The position numbers and the translations under genes were made by a program. From assembly GCF_002843175.1 (NCBI RefSeq), contig NZ_PJEO01000011.1, positions 62,001 to 126,000 on the forward strand: 64,000 bases of DNA. The letters are read 5' to 3'. How positions within the stretch are numbered: the first letter of the stretch is position 1; each line of letters starts with the position of its first letter. This DNA comes from Confluentibacter flavum (GTDB taxonomy: Bacteria > Bacteroidota > Bacteroidia > Flavobacteriales > Flavobacteriaceae). Positions 26,519 through 34,777 of the stretch are shown here, one piece after another. The notes under the pieces are model-generated. The model worked only from the letters and a program-made list of their open reading frames with translations. It searched no databases and was not told the DNA's origin.

Positions 26519-26553
26519 AAACACTGTTAATTATATGATTATCAGTGTTTTTT
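26519..26553 (+). terminator. element-encoded terminator for the tRNA operon (left)
   Basis: AAACACTG / CAGTGTTT stem with a 16-nt loop containing TAAT...ATTA, then T residues, 24 bases after tRNA-Pro. A homologous hairpin with the same loop length lies outside the right repeat at 57782-57817. Confidence 0.7.
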
Positions 26554-26608
26554 GTTTTTAGGCATTTTTTTTGGTGCCAAATAAAAACAAAAAACAACAT
26601 ATAAAAGG

Positions 26609-26634
26609 TGTGCAATCAGGTGTGCGGTACCTTA
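26609..26634 (+). promoter_or_regulatory. candidate integrase arm-type sites, left end
   Basis: Two direct copies of GGTGTGC spaced 12 bp start to start (GGTGTGCAATCAGGTGTGC), followed by GGTACC, between the att core and the integrase gene. The same 7-bp-plus-5 spacing, with different sequence, occurs outside the right repeat. Assignment as arm sites is inferred. Confidence 0.45.
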
Positions 26635-26719
26635 CCAAAATTGTCGTAAATTTAAAGAGCATTTAAAAGCAATTTGACTTTCGTTTTTTCAAAAAAATGT
26701 CAAACCAAAGCCGTTAAAA

Positions 26720-27997
26720 ATGCAGACAAACAGCACCTTTTCAGTTATTTTCTTCACCAGAAAATCAAGAAGCACCGCGAACGAGCTATCCATCTACGTT
26801 CGCATTACGGTCACTGGACAACGTTCAGAAATAAGCCTTAAACGAATCGTTCTGGTTAAAGAATGGGACAGTTCCAAAAATAGGGGACGTGGAAGCACTT
26901 ATGGAATGAGGGTTCTGAACTCCTATCTGGACCAGGTTTACAGCCAATTACTGGATTGCCATAAACAGCTGTTGGAAGAATCCAAGATCATTACAGCCAA
27001 TGCCATTAAGGCAAGGTACTTGGGGGAGGACGATAACCACAAAAGCCTAAAGGAACTAATAAACTACCACAATACCAATATGGTCAGCGTATTGAAGCAT
27101 GGCACTCTGAAAAACTACTATACAACAGAAAAGTATCTAATTAAGTTCTTAAACCATAAACTAAAAACAAAGGATATCTATCTAAAACAATTGAACTATG
27201 GTTTTATAATTGATTTTGAACAGTACTTAAGGAACTATAAGAACACTAAAAAGCAACTGGTGCTGAGCAACAACGGAGTGATGAAACATTTGGAACGCTT
27301 TAAGAAAATCATAAACCTGGGCATTAAATTGGAATGGATACAAAAGAACCCCTTTAACCAGTTCCAATTGAAGTTCGACAAGTATGATAGGGCATATCTA
27401 ACGGAAAGGGAGCTAGAACTATTGGAAAACACTCACTACACAAATGAACGCTTGGAACGAGTCAAGGACTGCTTTATTTTTTCATGTTACACGGGACTTT
27501 CCTATATTGATGTCAAGGAACTTACGGTAGACCAAATAACCAGAGGGATAGACAAGAAGTATTGGATATTCACCAAAAGGGAAAAGACGGACGAAACGGT
27601 AAAAGTCCCCATCCTGCCCCCAGCTATGGAGATATTGGAAAAGTATAATAGTATTTCAGAAAACAGCCAAGTAGAAAGTCTGCTGCCGTTGAGTTCGAAT
27701 CAAAAGACCAATGCCTATTTAAAGGAAATAGCAAGGGACTGCGGTATAAACAAGAACCTGACCTTTCATGTTGCCAGACATACCTTTGCCACAACCGTTA
27801 TGCTTTCCAACGGCGTGCCCATAGAAACGGTTTCAAAACTTTTGGGACATGCAAAGCTATCAACAACTCAAATATACGCCAGAGTAGTAGAAACAAAAAT
27901 TAGTGAGGATATAGGTAACTTATTGCAGCGGTTTGAGAACAAGAAGCAAATGAAAGAAAAAAAAAGCAAAGACAAACCGATTACACATATAAACTGA
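26720..27997 (+). CDS. int: tyrosine recombinase / integrase of the island
   Basis: A 425-residue Bacteroidota-type integrase. Residues 5-75 are the arm-binding domain (FSVIFFTRKSRSTANELSIYVRITVTG split over two strands), residues 105-205 the SAM-like core-binding domain, and residues 225-400 the catalytic domain. Catalytic residues seen are HVARHTFA (His-x-x-Arg), GHAKLSTTQIYARV (His and nucleophile Tyr) and a Lys in the beta hairpin region. The position of the first catalytic Arg is Ser in SCYTGLSYIDVKEL, as in IntDOT of CTnDOT. By eye the gene is richer in G and C than its neighbours. It lies 225 bases from tRNA-Pro, into which it presumably inserted the island. Confidence 0.92.
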   Translation: MQTNSTFSVIFFTRKSRSTANELSIYVRITVTGQRSEISLKRIVLVKEWDSSKNRGRGSTYGMRVLNSYLDQVYSQLLDCHKQLLEESKIITANAIKARYLGEDDNHKSLKELINYHNTNMVSVLKHGTLKNYYTTEKYLIKFLNHKLKTKDIYLKQLNYGFIIDFEQYLRNYKNTKKQLVLSNNGVMKHLERFKKIINLGIKLEWIQKNPFNQFQLKFDKYDRAYLTERELELLENTHYTNERLERVKDCFIFSCYTGLSYIDVKELTVDQITRGIDKKYWIFTKREKTDETVKVPILPPAMEILEKYNSISENSQVESLLPLSSNQKTNAYLKEIARDCGINKNLTFHVARHTFATTVMLSNGVPIETVSKLLGHAKLSTTQIYARVVETKISEDIGNLLQRFENKKQMKEKKSKDKPITHIN

Positions 27998-28058
27998 AAT
28001 TCCCTTTTGGTGCGCTCCACTTCCTTAAAAAAGTTAGGAGTGTGCCAAAAGGGAATTT
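27997..28058 (+). terminator. long hairpin terminator after the integrase
   Basis: Arms of about 21 bp (AAATTCCCTTTTGG... and ...CCAAAAGGGAATTT) pair completely if three G-U pairs are allowed, with an 18-base loop. It begins at the last base of the integrase stop codon. Confidence 0.7.
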
Positions 28059-28546
28059 ATATTCTGAATAAAAATTTATTTATCGAGCAACTTTTCTAAA
28101 TAGGCTACTTTATCTTTTTTTACCTACTACCTGGTACCCAATTAGCAAGCTATGACGCCATAGAGAAGCTCCTTTTGCTAAGAACTTACCAACCAGAATA
28201 AAATCGACAAATCTTAGGGATCTTCCAAAAGGAGTTGTAAATTAATAGTTTATACGGGTTTAAAAGCCCCAACATCTATCGAGCTAATACTACGCAGTGT
28301 TTTTGGAAAATCGAGACCAAAACCTCCTTTTTTTAGTAAATAAATGATTGATTTTACTGGTCTAAGCAAGTTTTTTAGTAAAAACTAGATTTTGTCTCAA
28401 ACTAAAGACATCAAAAGCCACTAAAAAGCAACAAAGCCTATCGAAAATCTACATTTTCACGGAAATATTCGTTGACTTAATTGGGTTATGAATGTTTTTC
28501 CGTGAAAAATGACTTCACTTGAATTGAATTATACTTTTGAAACTAC

Positions 28547-28621
28547 CGAAAACTAAGGGCGCATAAACTGTAACATCGCTTTAGCGTGTTACCCTCTTGC
28601 TGTTCCCCCCCCTTAGTTTCA
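28547..28621. other. nested hairpin region, candidate transfer-origin remnant
   Basis: Outer arms GAAAACTAAGGG and CCCTTAGTTTC enclose an inner hairpin GTAACA-TCGC-TTTA-GCG-TGTTAC and a poly-C tract. This GC-rich structure stands in very AT-rich DNA directly behind an integrase. It could be the origin of transfer of a formerly mobilisable element or a structured RNA; neither is proven. Confidence 0.4.
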
Positions 28622-28775
28622 TATTATCAATTTTCAGGGAGACTTTATTGATGAAAATTTAACTTAGCAGTAGCCTATATAAAGGAATACTTTTCTTAAT
28701 TGTTAACTATAACTAAACTGAATATATGAGGATTACGTTTTTTTATTTTACAAAGTCTTTATTATAAAAAGGGTT

Positions 28776-28826
28776 GTTCATGTTTTTAAGTTGTTCACGA
28801 ATAATGAACGTTTAAAAATAGTGAAC
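28776..28826. promoter_or_regulatory. two-level palindrome, candidate operator
   Basis: GTTCA at 28776-28780 and 28793-28797 and TGAAC at 28805-28809 and 28822-28826 are placed symmetrically about base 28801, with 17-base spacing on both sides. This resembles tandem half-sites for a dimeric regulator. The adjacent XRE/ImmA pair would be a logical owner. Confidence 0.45.
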
Positions 28827-28906
28827 ATGAATGGTTAATTAAATATTTATGAGACGACGTAGGAGGTAAGTATAATGTGTGTGGAATGGGAATAAAAAAC
28901 TACACT

Positions 28907-29416
28907 TTAAAGGAGTCTTTTTTGCTTGTTGGAAATAATGTGATTTGAGTAGTTTGTATTTACAAATTCTTCAAAATTAATCAAATCTGAAATCAATCTA
29001 GACTTTGATAAGCTCTTCAATGAATTAATCTTTCTCAAATGGCATTGCTTAATTTTTAATTCACTTCCACATAAACATAATTCGTTGCGGTTAGGTATTG
29101 AATTAGAAGCGACGGCATAGATAATATTAGTAATTATCTTAAAATCGTCAATTCCTAGTTCTTCCTTATAGTACTGAATAACACCATCAAAAAAATGCGC
29201 ATATTCACCGTTGGCATAGTCTCCAGTTTCTTTTTTAAAAATATAATTTGTAAAAAATGGATAAACCTTATTTTTATAGAAAGTAGTTAGGTCGATTCCT
29301 TTTCTAGATTCTTTTTCAAGAATATGTTCTATATCTAAGCAGCAAAAGCCTTCCTTATCAATGTGATTATCATCTGTACGCTTTATGTGTTCAGTAATTT
29401 CTTGAATTCTAGAGCT
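28907..29416 (-). pseudogene. SEC-C motif protein, N-terminus lost
   Basis: I found this frame by translating the minus strand. It is open for 170 codons up to a TAA at 28907-28909 but contains no Met at all, and a TGA closes it at 29417-29419. The product would begin SSRIQEITEHIKR and includes GFCCLDIEHIL, KVYPFFTNYIFKKETGDYANGEY and a SEC-C zinc motif NRNELCLCGSELKIKQCH. SEC-C proteins of this sort are common in Bacteroidota accessory DNA, with unknown function. The missing start and the abutting, equally headless XRE gene point to a deletion across both 5' ends. Confidence 0.65.
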
Positions 29417-29639
29417 TCAATTTCTAACATAGAGTTAGGAAGGCATCAGCCACCATTGCACGTATTATATGATATTTCTTCAGTGTTAAGTTTTGATTTA
29501 CAACAGTTGTTGCCAACTTTTAATGAGGTCGAAAAGCATATATCTACAAACGAGTAGTGATATTTTAAAAAATATTAGTAGTCTGGATGAAGAATCCAAA
29601 AAGTCAATAGAAGAAATAATAAAGAATCTAAATAAATGA
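29405..29639 (+). pseudogene. XRE-family regulator, 5' truncated and frameshifted
   Basis: The frame carries the second half of a Cro/C1-type helix-turn-helix (RASISNIELGRHQPPLHVLY, then DISSVLSFDLQQLLPTF), but the first helices are missing. Upstream codons belong to the opposite-strand SEC-C frame. The frame stops at 29557, but a shift of one base restores TSSDILKNISSLDEESKKSI and ends in TGA overlapping the ImmA start (ATGA). The gene was therefore the upstream partner of ImmA and is now broken at both its head and its tail. Confidence 0.7.
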
Positions 29640-30151
29640 TTTTTAACTATATCGAAGAAAAATCTGTAAACATTTTGAAGGAATTTGATCTTTTAAAATT
29701 ACCAATTAATGTTAATAAGTTAGCAAAGAAGTTGGGAGTAGGAGTAGAAGCTTCAAATTTTAATGACGAGGTGTCAGGTTTATTTGTCATAAAAGATGAC
29801 AAACCATTTATTGCTTTTAATTTAAATCAGAGCAAGAAAAGAAGAAGATTTACCATTGCGCATGAATTGGGGCATTTTGTTTTGCATTCTAAAAACAAAT
29901 CTTTATTTATAGATAAGAATAAAAGTATAATGTATCGCAATTCAGAATCTACTACAGGTGAATTCCTTAAAGAAAGAGAAGCTAATGCTTTTGCAGCCGC
30001 AATATTAATGCCAATCCCTTTAATATTAGAAGAAGCAAAAGACTTAAATGGGGAAGATGTAATTGAAAAGTTGGCTAATAAGTTTAATGTTAGTACTCAA
30101 GCCATGTCTTTTAGGTTATTCAATTTAGGATATGACTTTAGAATGTTTTGA
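29636..30151 (+). CDS. ImmA/IrrE-family metallopeptidase
   Basis: A 171-residue zinc peptidase with HELGH at residues 76-80 (FTIAHELGHFVLH) and EREANAFAAAILMP at about 113-126 supplying the third ligand. In ICEBs1 ImmA cleaves the XRE repressor ImmR to induce excision; in other settings such proteins are the partner of an XRE antitoxin-like regulator. Its start codon overlaps the stop of the degenerate XRE frame, so it was translationally coupled to that regulator. The enzyme looks intact although its presumed substrate is broken. Confidence 0.85.
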   Translation: MIFNYIEEKSVNILKEFDLLKLPINVNKLAKKLGVGVEASNFNDEVSGLFVIKDDKPFIAFNLNQSKKRRRFTIAHELGHFVLHSKNKSLFIDKNKSIMYRNSESTTGEFLKEREANAFAAAILMPIPLILEEAKDLNGEDVIEKLANKFNVSTQAMSFRLFNLGYDFRMF

Positions 30152-30333
30152 TAAAAGTCATCCAAGCTGCATCTATTGATCTGTTTTATGGCATTGGTGA
30201 CATCAAAACATATAGAACTGCAAACAAATGGCTCCATCCGCAAGTTTATCCACGAATGCAAAAAGATAACAACGGACGCCTAAGAAACAAAATTACCGGG
30301 GAAGAACTCAACCAGAAACCAAAGAAATCTTAG
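30148..30333 (+). CDS. short hypothetical ORF after ImmA
   Basis: A 61-residue frame starting with TTG and overlapping the ImmA stop by four bases (TTGA). The product is basic and ends NNGRLRNKITGEELNQKPKKS. The segment GDIKTYRTANKWLHPQVYPRMQ looks like part of a real protein, but I know no family and there is no Met start. It may be a fragment of a longer gene or a coupled small protein of the XRE-ImmA module. Confidence 0.35.
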   Translation: MIKVIQAASIDLFYGIGDIKTYRTANKWLHPQVYPRMQKDNNGRLRNKITGEELNQKPKKS

Positions 30334-30408
30334 AGAAATTTAGCCTGCTGAACTAAAATGGACAAGTCAGGAAAGATTTGGTGACTTGACACAAAAAGGG
30401 GTAACTAC

Positions 30409-30435
30409 AAAGGGAGTGAAAATACCACTCCCTTT
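30409..30435 (+). terminator. intrinsic terminator
   Basis: Perfect 10-bp stem AAAGGGAGTG / CACTCCCTTT with a 7-base loop, 76 bases after the short ORF. It closes the regulatory zone of the island before the convergent lacI-type gene. The 165 bases between it and that gene's stop hold nothing I can identify. Confidence 0.65.
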
Positions 30436-30600
30436 ACTTTATTATGGAATATCCAAAATTTGGATCTGCACACTTATCGGGATAACTTATCTTCCAGTAC
30501 TGCTTTGATGCGGTTCATTATTTCAATTTTGAAGTGTAAAACAGGATAAATTTTTAAATTATCTCGATTTCCATGTTAAAACCAAGAAAAAAATATTTAC

Positions 30601-31623
30601 TTAGCAAGAATCTCTAATCACTAATTCTGTTTGAATTACAATTCTTTGATGTTCGACTTTAACACGATTATGTTTACAATAAATTTCATGTAATAAAAGT
30701 GTGCCACTTTGTTTGCCCATTTCAAAACCATGCTGTTCAACTGTTGAAAGCGAAGGTGAAATAACCGAAGACATAAACCAATTACTAAATCCGAAAATTG
30801 CTATGCTTTCGGGCATTTTAATCTTGTTGTCGTTGAAATATTTTATGGCACCAATAGCAAGAAGATCGTTCACCGTAAAAACAGCATCAACATTATTTTT
30901 ATGATCACTTAATAGCTTTTTGGCATTATTGTAGCCATCTTCAAAATCTGAATTATTATTGCATAGGTAAACTAATGATGAATCAAACTCTATATTATTA
31001 TCTAATAAGGCTTTCTTATAGCCTAAGAATCTATCTATGGAGTTTTGTGGGTTTAAGTCTCCCCTAAAATGTGCAATTCGTTTATATCCTTTTTTTATTA
31101 AATATGAAACAGCGTCATATGCTGCTTTTCGATCGTCAATAATGACTTTAGAACAGTTTACATTTTTAGCAATTTTATCAAAAAGAATTAAAGGAATGTT
31201 GCTATCAATTATTTTATTTAAATGACCAAAATCATGGGTTTTATTGGATAATGAAATTAGAATGCCAGCAACACCTTTGCCGATAAGTAAATCAACTTGT
31301 TTTTTTTCAAGTTCATAATCTTCGTTCGATTGCATTAGTATTACCAAATAATTACTTTTTTCGGCCACCTCAAGAATACCTTTAATAACTCTCGAAAAAA
31401 AATAATGAACATTATCGGGTATAATAACTCCTATTGTTTTTGATTCTTGTTTTCTTAAACCTAAAGCAAAGGAATTTGGTGTGTAGTTTAGTTTAATCGC
31501 TAAATTCTTTACACGTAATTTAGTTTTTTTACTTACATCTGGATAGTCGTTAAGAGCTTTAGAAACAGTGGTTACAGACAATCCTAATTCTCTTGCAATT
31601 TGTTTCAAGTCAACTGGTTTCAT
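30601..31623 (-). CDS. LacI-family transcriptional regulator of the sugar locus
   Basis: A 340-residue LacI/GalR repressor. The N-terminal helix-turn-helix and hinge are clear (VDLKQIARELGLSVTTVSKA, then VRVKNLAIKLNYTPNSFA-like). They are followed by the periplasmic-binding-protein core (KTIGVIIPDNVHYFFSRVIKG, FTVNDLLAIGAIKYFND, ISTVEQHGFEMGKQSG-like end). It reads in the same direction as the GH65 gene, 100 bases downstream of it. Two palindromes that fit LacI operators (33847-33860 and 34599-34612) lie in the control region of GH65 and SusC, so this is their probable regulator, with a glucose disaccharide or derivative as inducer. Confidence 0.9.
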   Translation of the reverse strand: MKPVDLKQIARELGLSVTTVSKALNDYPDVSKKTKLRVKNLAIKLNYTPNSFALGLRKQESKTIGVIIPDNVHYFFSRVIKGILEVAEKSNYLVILMQSNEDYELEKKQVDLLIGKGVAGILISLSNKTHDFGHLNKIIDSNIPLILFDKIAKNVNCSKVIIDDRKAAYDAVSYLIKKGYKRIAHFRGDLNPQNSIDRFLGYKKALLDNNIEFDSSLVYLCNNNSDFEDGYNNAKKLLSDHKNNVDAVFTVNDLLAIGAIKYFNDNKIKMPESIAIFGFSNWFMSSVISPSLSTVEQHGFEMGKQSGTLLLHEIYCKHNRVKVEHQRIVIQTELVIRDSC

Positions 31624-31723
31624 CCTTAATTTTGTTTTAAAAGGATATATATTCTAAATAAGTATATCTAAAAGTAATGAAAATATAGTCGTGAATAACT
31701 AATTGCAATAGGTATTTAAAAAA

Positions 31724-33757
31724 TTATTGTTTTATAGTATAATTCTTTTTATCCGTTCCTATGCCTTTTAGGGTTAAAGTTTTCCATTGTTTAGGTAAAA
31801 TTGGATTTTTTTGAATAATACCTTGGTCTGTTATGTGCAATCCACCAAAACCGAATAAAATGGTTTGCAGCATACCTCCTGCCCCTGTGGCAAAATAGGG
31901 TTCATGTCCTGTAGCGGTTTCTGAAAGTGCTCCAAATGGAGGTCTTTTATTAGGCTTGTAGCTTTCTTTAAAAAGTCTGAACGCATTTTCGGCATCACCT
32001 AATTGCGCATAAATTGTGGCTAAAGCAGATTTTCCCATGGTTGGACCATCTCGTCTTATTCGAGGTTCGTAATATTTTAAATCTTTAATTATGGTTTCTT
32101 TATCATTAATAATGTTTAATGGAAATGCCAATAAATTCACATCGGCTTGCTTAATATCTTCTCCTGAATAGTTGCTGTGCTCCATAGTGGTGCCGTCAGG
32201 AAACTTATATAATTTTATATTATCGGCAACTGTTTTCCACAATGGGTTTGCAGGAATTTTTAGCTCATAGGCAGCAAAAATCGCAAATTGTAAGGTAGTA
32301 ATGGCTGATCCATTTGTAAAAGCATTATCATCTACATTGGGGGCATCTTCATTAGCTCCCACTACATTTTTAATTGAATATGTGTTGTCTGCATTTTTAC
32401 TAACACGACTCACCCAATAATCAGCAACTTCTTTTAGCATAGGATATCCGTGTTGTAAAAGCCAAAGTTTATCTTTTGTCACTCTATAATAATTCCAAAA
32501 GGCAATACCAACATCAGCGGTTATATGGTGTTCGAAAGTTCCTGTTAAAGCCCATGCAGGCGTAGCTTCTTCACCTGTATCGTCACTTTCCCAAGGGAAC
32601 ATAGCACCTTTATATCCAAAGTTAATGGCTTTTTCTTTTGCTTTTTCTAAACGGTCTGATCGGTAATTAACCAAAGACTTCGCTATATCCTGATTGAGTA
32701 ATAATAATGGTGGATACATCCAAAGTTCAGTATCCCAAAAAATATGACCATTATAGTTTTGAGACGATAATCCCATAGGGGCGATACTTAAATTAGAATC
32801 TCCTCTACCAAAGGCATATAAATGGTACAAAGCCAATCTTACGTCTTGTTGCGTTTGCAGATCGCCTTCAATAATAATATCGCTCTCCCATAACTGCTCC
32901 CATAAATCAAAATGGTGCTTTAATAAATCTGTTTTAGGGGTTAATAAATTAAAAATCACGAAGCGTTCCGATTCATTTTGTGGGTCGGCAAAATCTTGTG
33001 TGGTACATTGGGCAGCGGTCCATGTAAACTCTAGAGAGGCATTTTTTTTAACAATCTTTTCAAAAGATAGTTGATTATTGTGGTCACTTACTTTTTCATG
33101 AATTAATTCAGGTCTTTGATTTTCTCTTGTTGAATTAATATGATGCCAAATAAAAGTTGCAGAAGTTGCTACTGTATGTCTGCCAAATTCACTCTTTGCA
33201 ACAGTTTGTAATATAGGCATGGTAGTTTCATTGTCTTTTAAAACACGGAATGTGCTTATTGGATTTTGAAACGATTCCATGGATTCAATTTTTCCAATAA
33301 CTTTTATTTTTATATCTTGGTTTGCTTCAATTTTAATATCAATATAGCTGCTAAAGGGCACATTTCTTAAGGCGTAAAATGTGTAAGAAATTCTGGCTTT
33401 ATTTTTAAATATAAAAGTGGTTGTAAAACTTCCTTTTTTCATATTTATGGTCTGTTTCCAGTTTGTAATGGTATTTTCGGTTACTAATTCATCGTTAATG
33501 AATACGTCTAAGTTACCAAAATTCATACCTTCTAAAATACGACTTACGCCTAGTTGTGACGCTTTTTCATATACATTATTTAAAATAATTTGTTTTGTCT
33601 TAAAAGGCTCTTCAGAAGGTAAAACACCTATACGACCGTTAGCTACAACAATACCTGTATAATTTGTTTTATTTGTAGTTGAAATGTTCCAACCGTCGTT
33701 TTGAGCAGTTAAGAAAACGGAGTTGAAGACCAAGAAAATCGACAGATAAAATTTCAT
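31724..33757 (-). CDS. GH65-family alpha-glucosidase / acid-trehalase-like enzyme
   Basis: A 677-residue exported enzyme (signal peptide MKFYLSIFLVFNSVFLTAQ). It shows the GH65 layout: an N-terminal beta-sandwich, then an (alpha/alpha)6 barrel with FWDTELWMYPPLLLL (near residue 340), GYKGAMFPWESDDTGEE, FEHHITADVGIAFW, and GANEDAPNVDDNAFTNGSA near residue 470. The last holds the general-acid Glu in the position of the phosphorylases' DEYH motif. Overall it resembles the acid trehalase/PGGHG branch, which hydrolyses glucosides rather than phosphorolysing them. It is transcribed divergently from SusC and convergently controlled by the neighbouring LacI gene. Substrate: probably trehalose, kojibiose or a similar alpha-glucoside. 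Confidence 0.85.
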   Translation of the reverse strand: MKFYLSIFLVFNSVFLTAQNDGWNISTTNKTNYTGIVVANGRIGVLPSEEPFKTKQIILNNVYEKASQLGVSRILEGMNFGNLDVFINDELVTENTITNWKQTINMKKGSFTTTFIFKNKARISYTFYALRNVPFSSYIDIKIEANQDIKIKVIGKIESMESFQNPISTFRVLKDNETTMPILQTVAKSEFGRHTVATSATFIWHHINSTRENQRPELIHEKVSDHNNQLSFEKIVKKNASLEFTWTAAQCTTQDFADPQNESERFVIFNLLTPKTDLLKHHFDLWEQLWESDIIIEGDLQTQQDVRLALYHLYAFGRGDSNLSIAPMGLSSQNYNGHIFWDTELWMYPPLLLLNQDIAKSLVNYRSDRLEKAKEKAINFGYKGAMFPWESDDTGEEATPAWALTGTFEHHITADVGIAFWNYYRVTKDKLWLLQHGYPMLKEVADYWVSRVSKNADNTYSIKNVVGANEDAPNVDDNAFTNGSAITTLQFAIFAAYELKIPANPLWKTVADNIKLYKFPDGTTMEHSNYSGEDIKQADVNLLAFPLNIINDKETIIKDLKYYEPRIRRDGPTMGKSALATIYAQLGDAENAFRLFKESYKPNKRPPFGALSETATGHEPYFATGAGGMLQTILFGFGGLHITDQGIIQKNPILPKQWKTLTLKGIGTDKKNYTIKQ

Positions 33758-33846
33758 ATTATCAAATTTAGTTTACTTAAAAAGCTAATCTATAATTTTT
33801 TAATCATCAAAATTAGCAAATGTTTAAAACTAAACTTTAATTTAAC

Positions 33847-33860
33847 CGAAATCGATTTCG
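33847..33860. promoter_or_regulatory. LacI-type operator ahead of GH65
   Basis: Perfect 14-bp palindrome CGAAATCGATTTCG, 90 bases upstream of the GH65 start. The 18-base context ACCGAAATCGATTTCGAT matches the reverse complement of the site before susC at 16 of 18 bases. Read in the direction of its own gene, each site has the same polarity. Confidence 0.75.
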
Positions 33861-33931
33861 ATATTCCCCCTCTCTCTCTGTTTTTATTCGAAGAGAATAT
33901 CTTGAGGCTCTGCCTCCTTTAGATTTGACCT

Positions 33932-34414
33932 ATGGATGATCATATTTTCAAAAGACATAACAAAACTTTGCTTCTGTATCATTTGGTGTTTCCTGTAAAA
34001 TAAAAAAATCCAGTTATTACAGACAAAGCTGGAGTTGGTTTGAAAGAAATATGTATCGAATTGTCACAACGCTATGAAATACATTTTTAGAAGTTGGATA
34101 TGAAGAAAATCATGTTATTTTTTGATACAAAGTGTTTCCAGTTTGTCGATGAGTGAAATATGTATGAAAGTAAAGAGTATCACCGTGAAATAAATTTTCA
34201 GACGTTTTCCGGAAGTAAAGTCAAAGCTTTTGGGAGGTAACTTTTGGACAAATGGCTAGTATGTATACACAGTAGGTCAATACTGGAACAAAAATTTTGT
34301 AAGAAAATATATTAAAAAGCAAAGCAAAGAAGTAAAATATCAAAAAGTGTATGAAGCTCAGCTTACACTTTTTGATTTCTTATACCTAGGCCTCTTCCCC
34401 GGAGTGGTTTATTA
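33932..34414 (+). pseudogene. IS200/IS605-type TnpA transposase remnant
   Basis: Translation with a few frame changes recovers almost a full TnpA (about 150 residues). Recognisable blocks are MDDHIFKRHNKTLLLYHLVF, a stop, VITDKAGVGLKEICIELSQ, FLEVGYEENHVIF, SMSEICMKVKSITVKEIF, RRFPEVKSKLLGGNFWTNG, a stop, and YVYTVGQYWNENFVRKYIKK. The HUH motif has become H-V-I. A GAGGC/GCCTC hairpin (33904-33916) precedes the frame and a 13-bp hairpin (34339-34376) lies at its end, as in IS200/IS605 ends. The remnant sits between the two LacI operators and is dead. Confidence 0.75.
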
Positions 34415-34598
34415 AAACTAAGCTTTAATCTCTCTTAAACGATTACTCTTAGTTTTGTTTTTAATGAAAATTATTAGAAAGCTAATTACTAAAATCTTAA
34501 AAGGACACTTATTATTATAGAGAAAAGTAATTATTTGTCTTAATAAACTATAATTATATATATTATTTGGGGGGGTATTTTGATAAAATAATAATTTT

Positions 34599-34612
34599 CG
34601 AAAACGATTTCG
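34599..34612. promoter_or_regulatory. LacI-type operator ahead of susC
   Basis: CGAAAACGATTTCG, a palindrome with one imperfect pair, 166 bases upstream of the SusC start. It is the partner of the site at 33847. Two copies with matching orientation in front of divergent transcription units argue for joint control by the LacI protein encoded in the locus. Confidence 0.72.
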
Positions 34613-34777
34613 GTCAATTTTTGGCTTTTTTTTTTCCTATTTTTTTTCTTGGAGGTAATAAATTTAAATATTTGTTAAATGATTGTTAATTAACTCTCAA
34701 TTAACTTAAGACAATCAAATAATTACTTTTCACAAGTAATCCAATTAAACTAAATTTAACTCGAACACTAATTAATT

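Larger units (their letters stand above)
28059..28906. other. gene-free decayed zone with three structured elements
   Basis: No credible open frame. It holds an inverted repeat (28453-28511, CATTTTCACGGAAATATTC and its near complement), a nested hairpin region (28547-28621) and a two-level palindrome (28776-28826). The remainder looks like eroded sequence between the integrase and the SEC-C gene, where mobilisation genes would sit in related elements. Confidence 0.5.

Noticed and set aside
26347-26538. Open frame of 63 codons on the plus strand through tRNA-Ser and tRNA-Pro
   Set aside because: A chance frame within structured RNA genes.
26292-26615. Open frame of 107 codons on the minus strand over the tRNA pair
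   Set aside because: It is the antisense of two perfect tRNA cloverleafs and their terminator; no real protein is expected.
28059-28500. CRISPR-like repeats in the decayed zone
   Set aside because: No regularly spaced direct repeats; only hairpins and AT-rich drift. I see no CRISPR array or cas gene in the window.
29363-29557. An intact 64-residue protein starting at 29363
   Set aside because: Only the part from about 29405 is XRE-like; the first 14 codons are the complement of the SEC-C gene. It is the middle of a broken gene.
31724-33757. GH65 enzyme as a maltose or kojibiose phosphorylase
   Set aside because: It has a signal peptide and the acid-trehalase/PGGHG layout; a phosphorylase would be cytoplasmic and usually paired with a phosphoglucomutase gene, which is absent.
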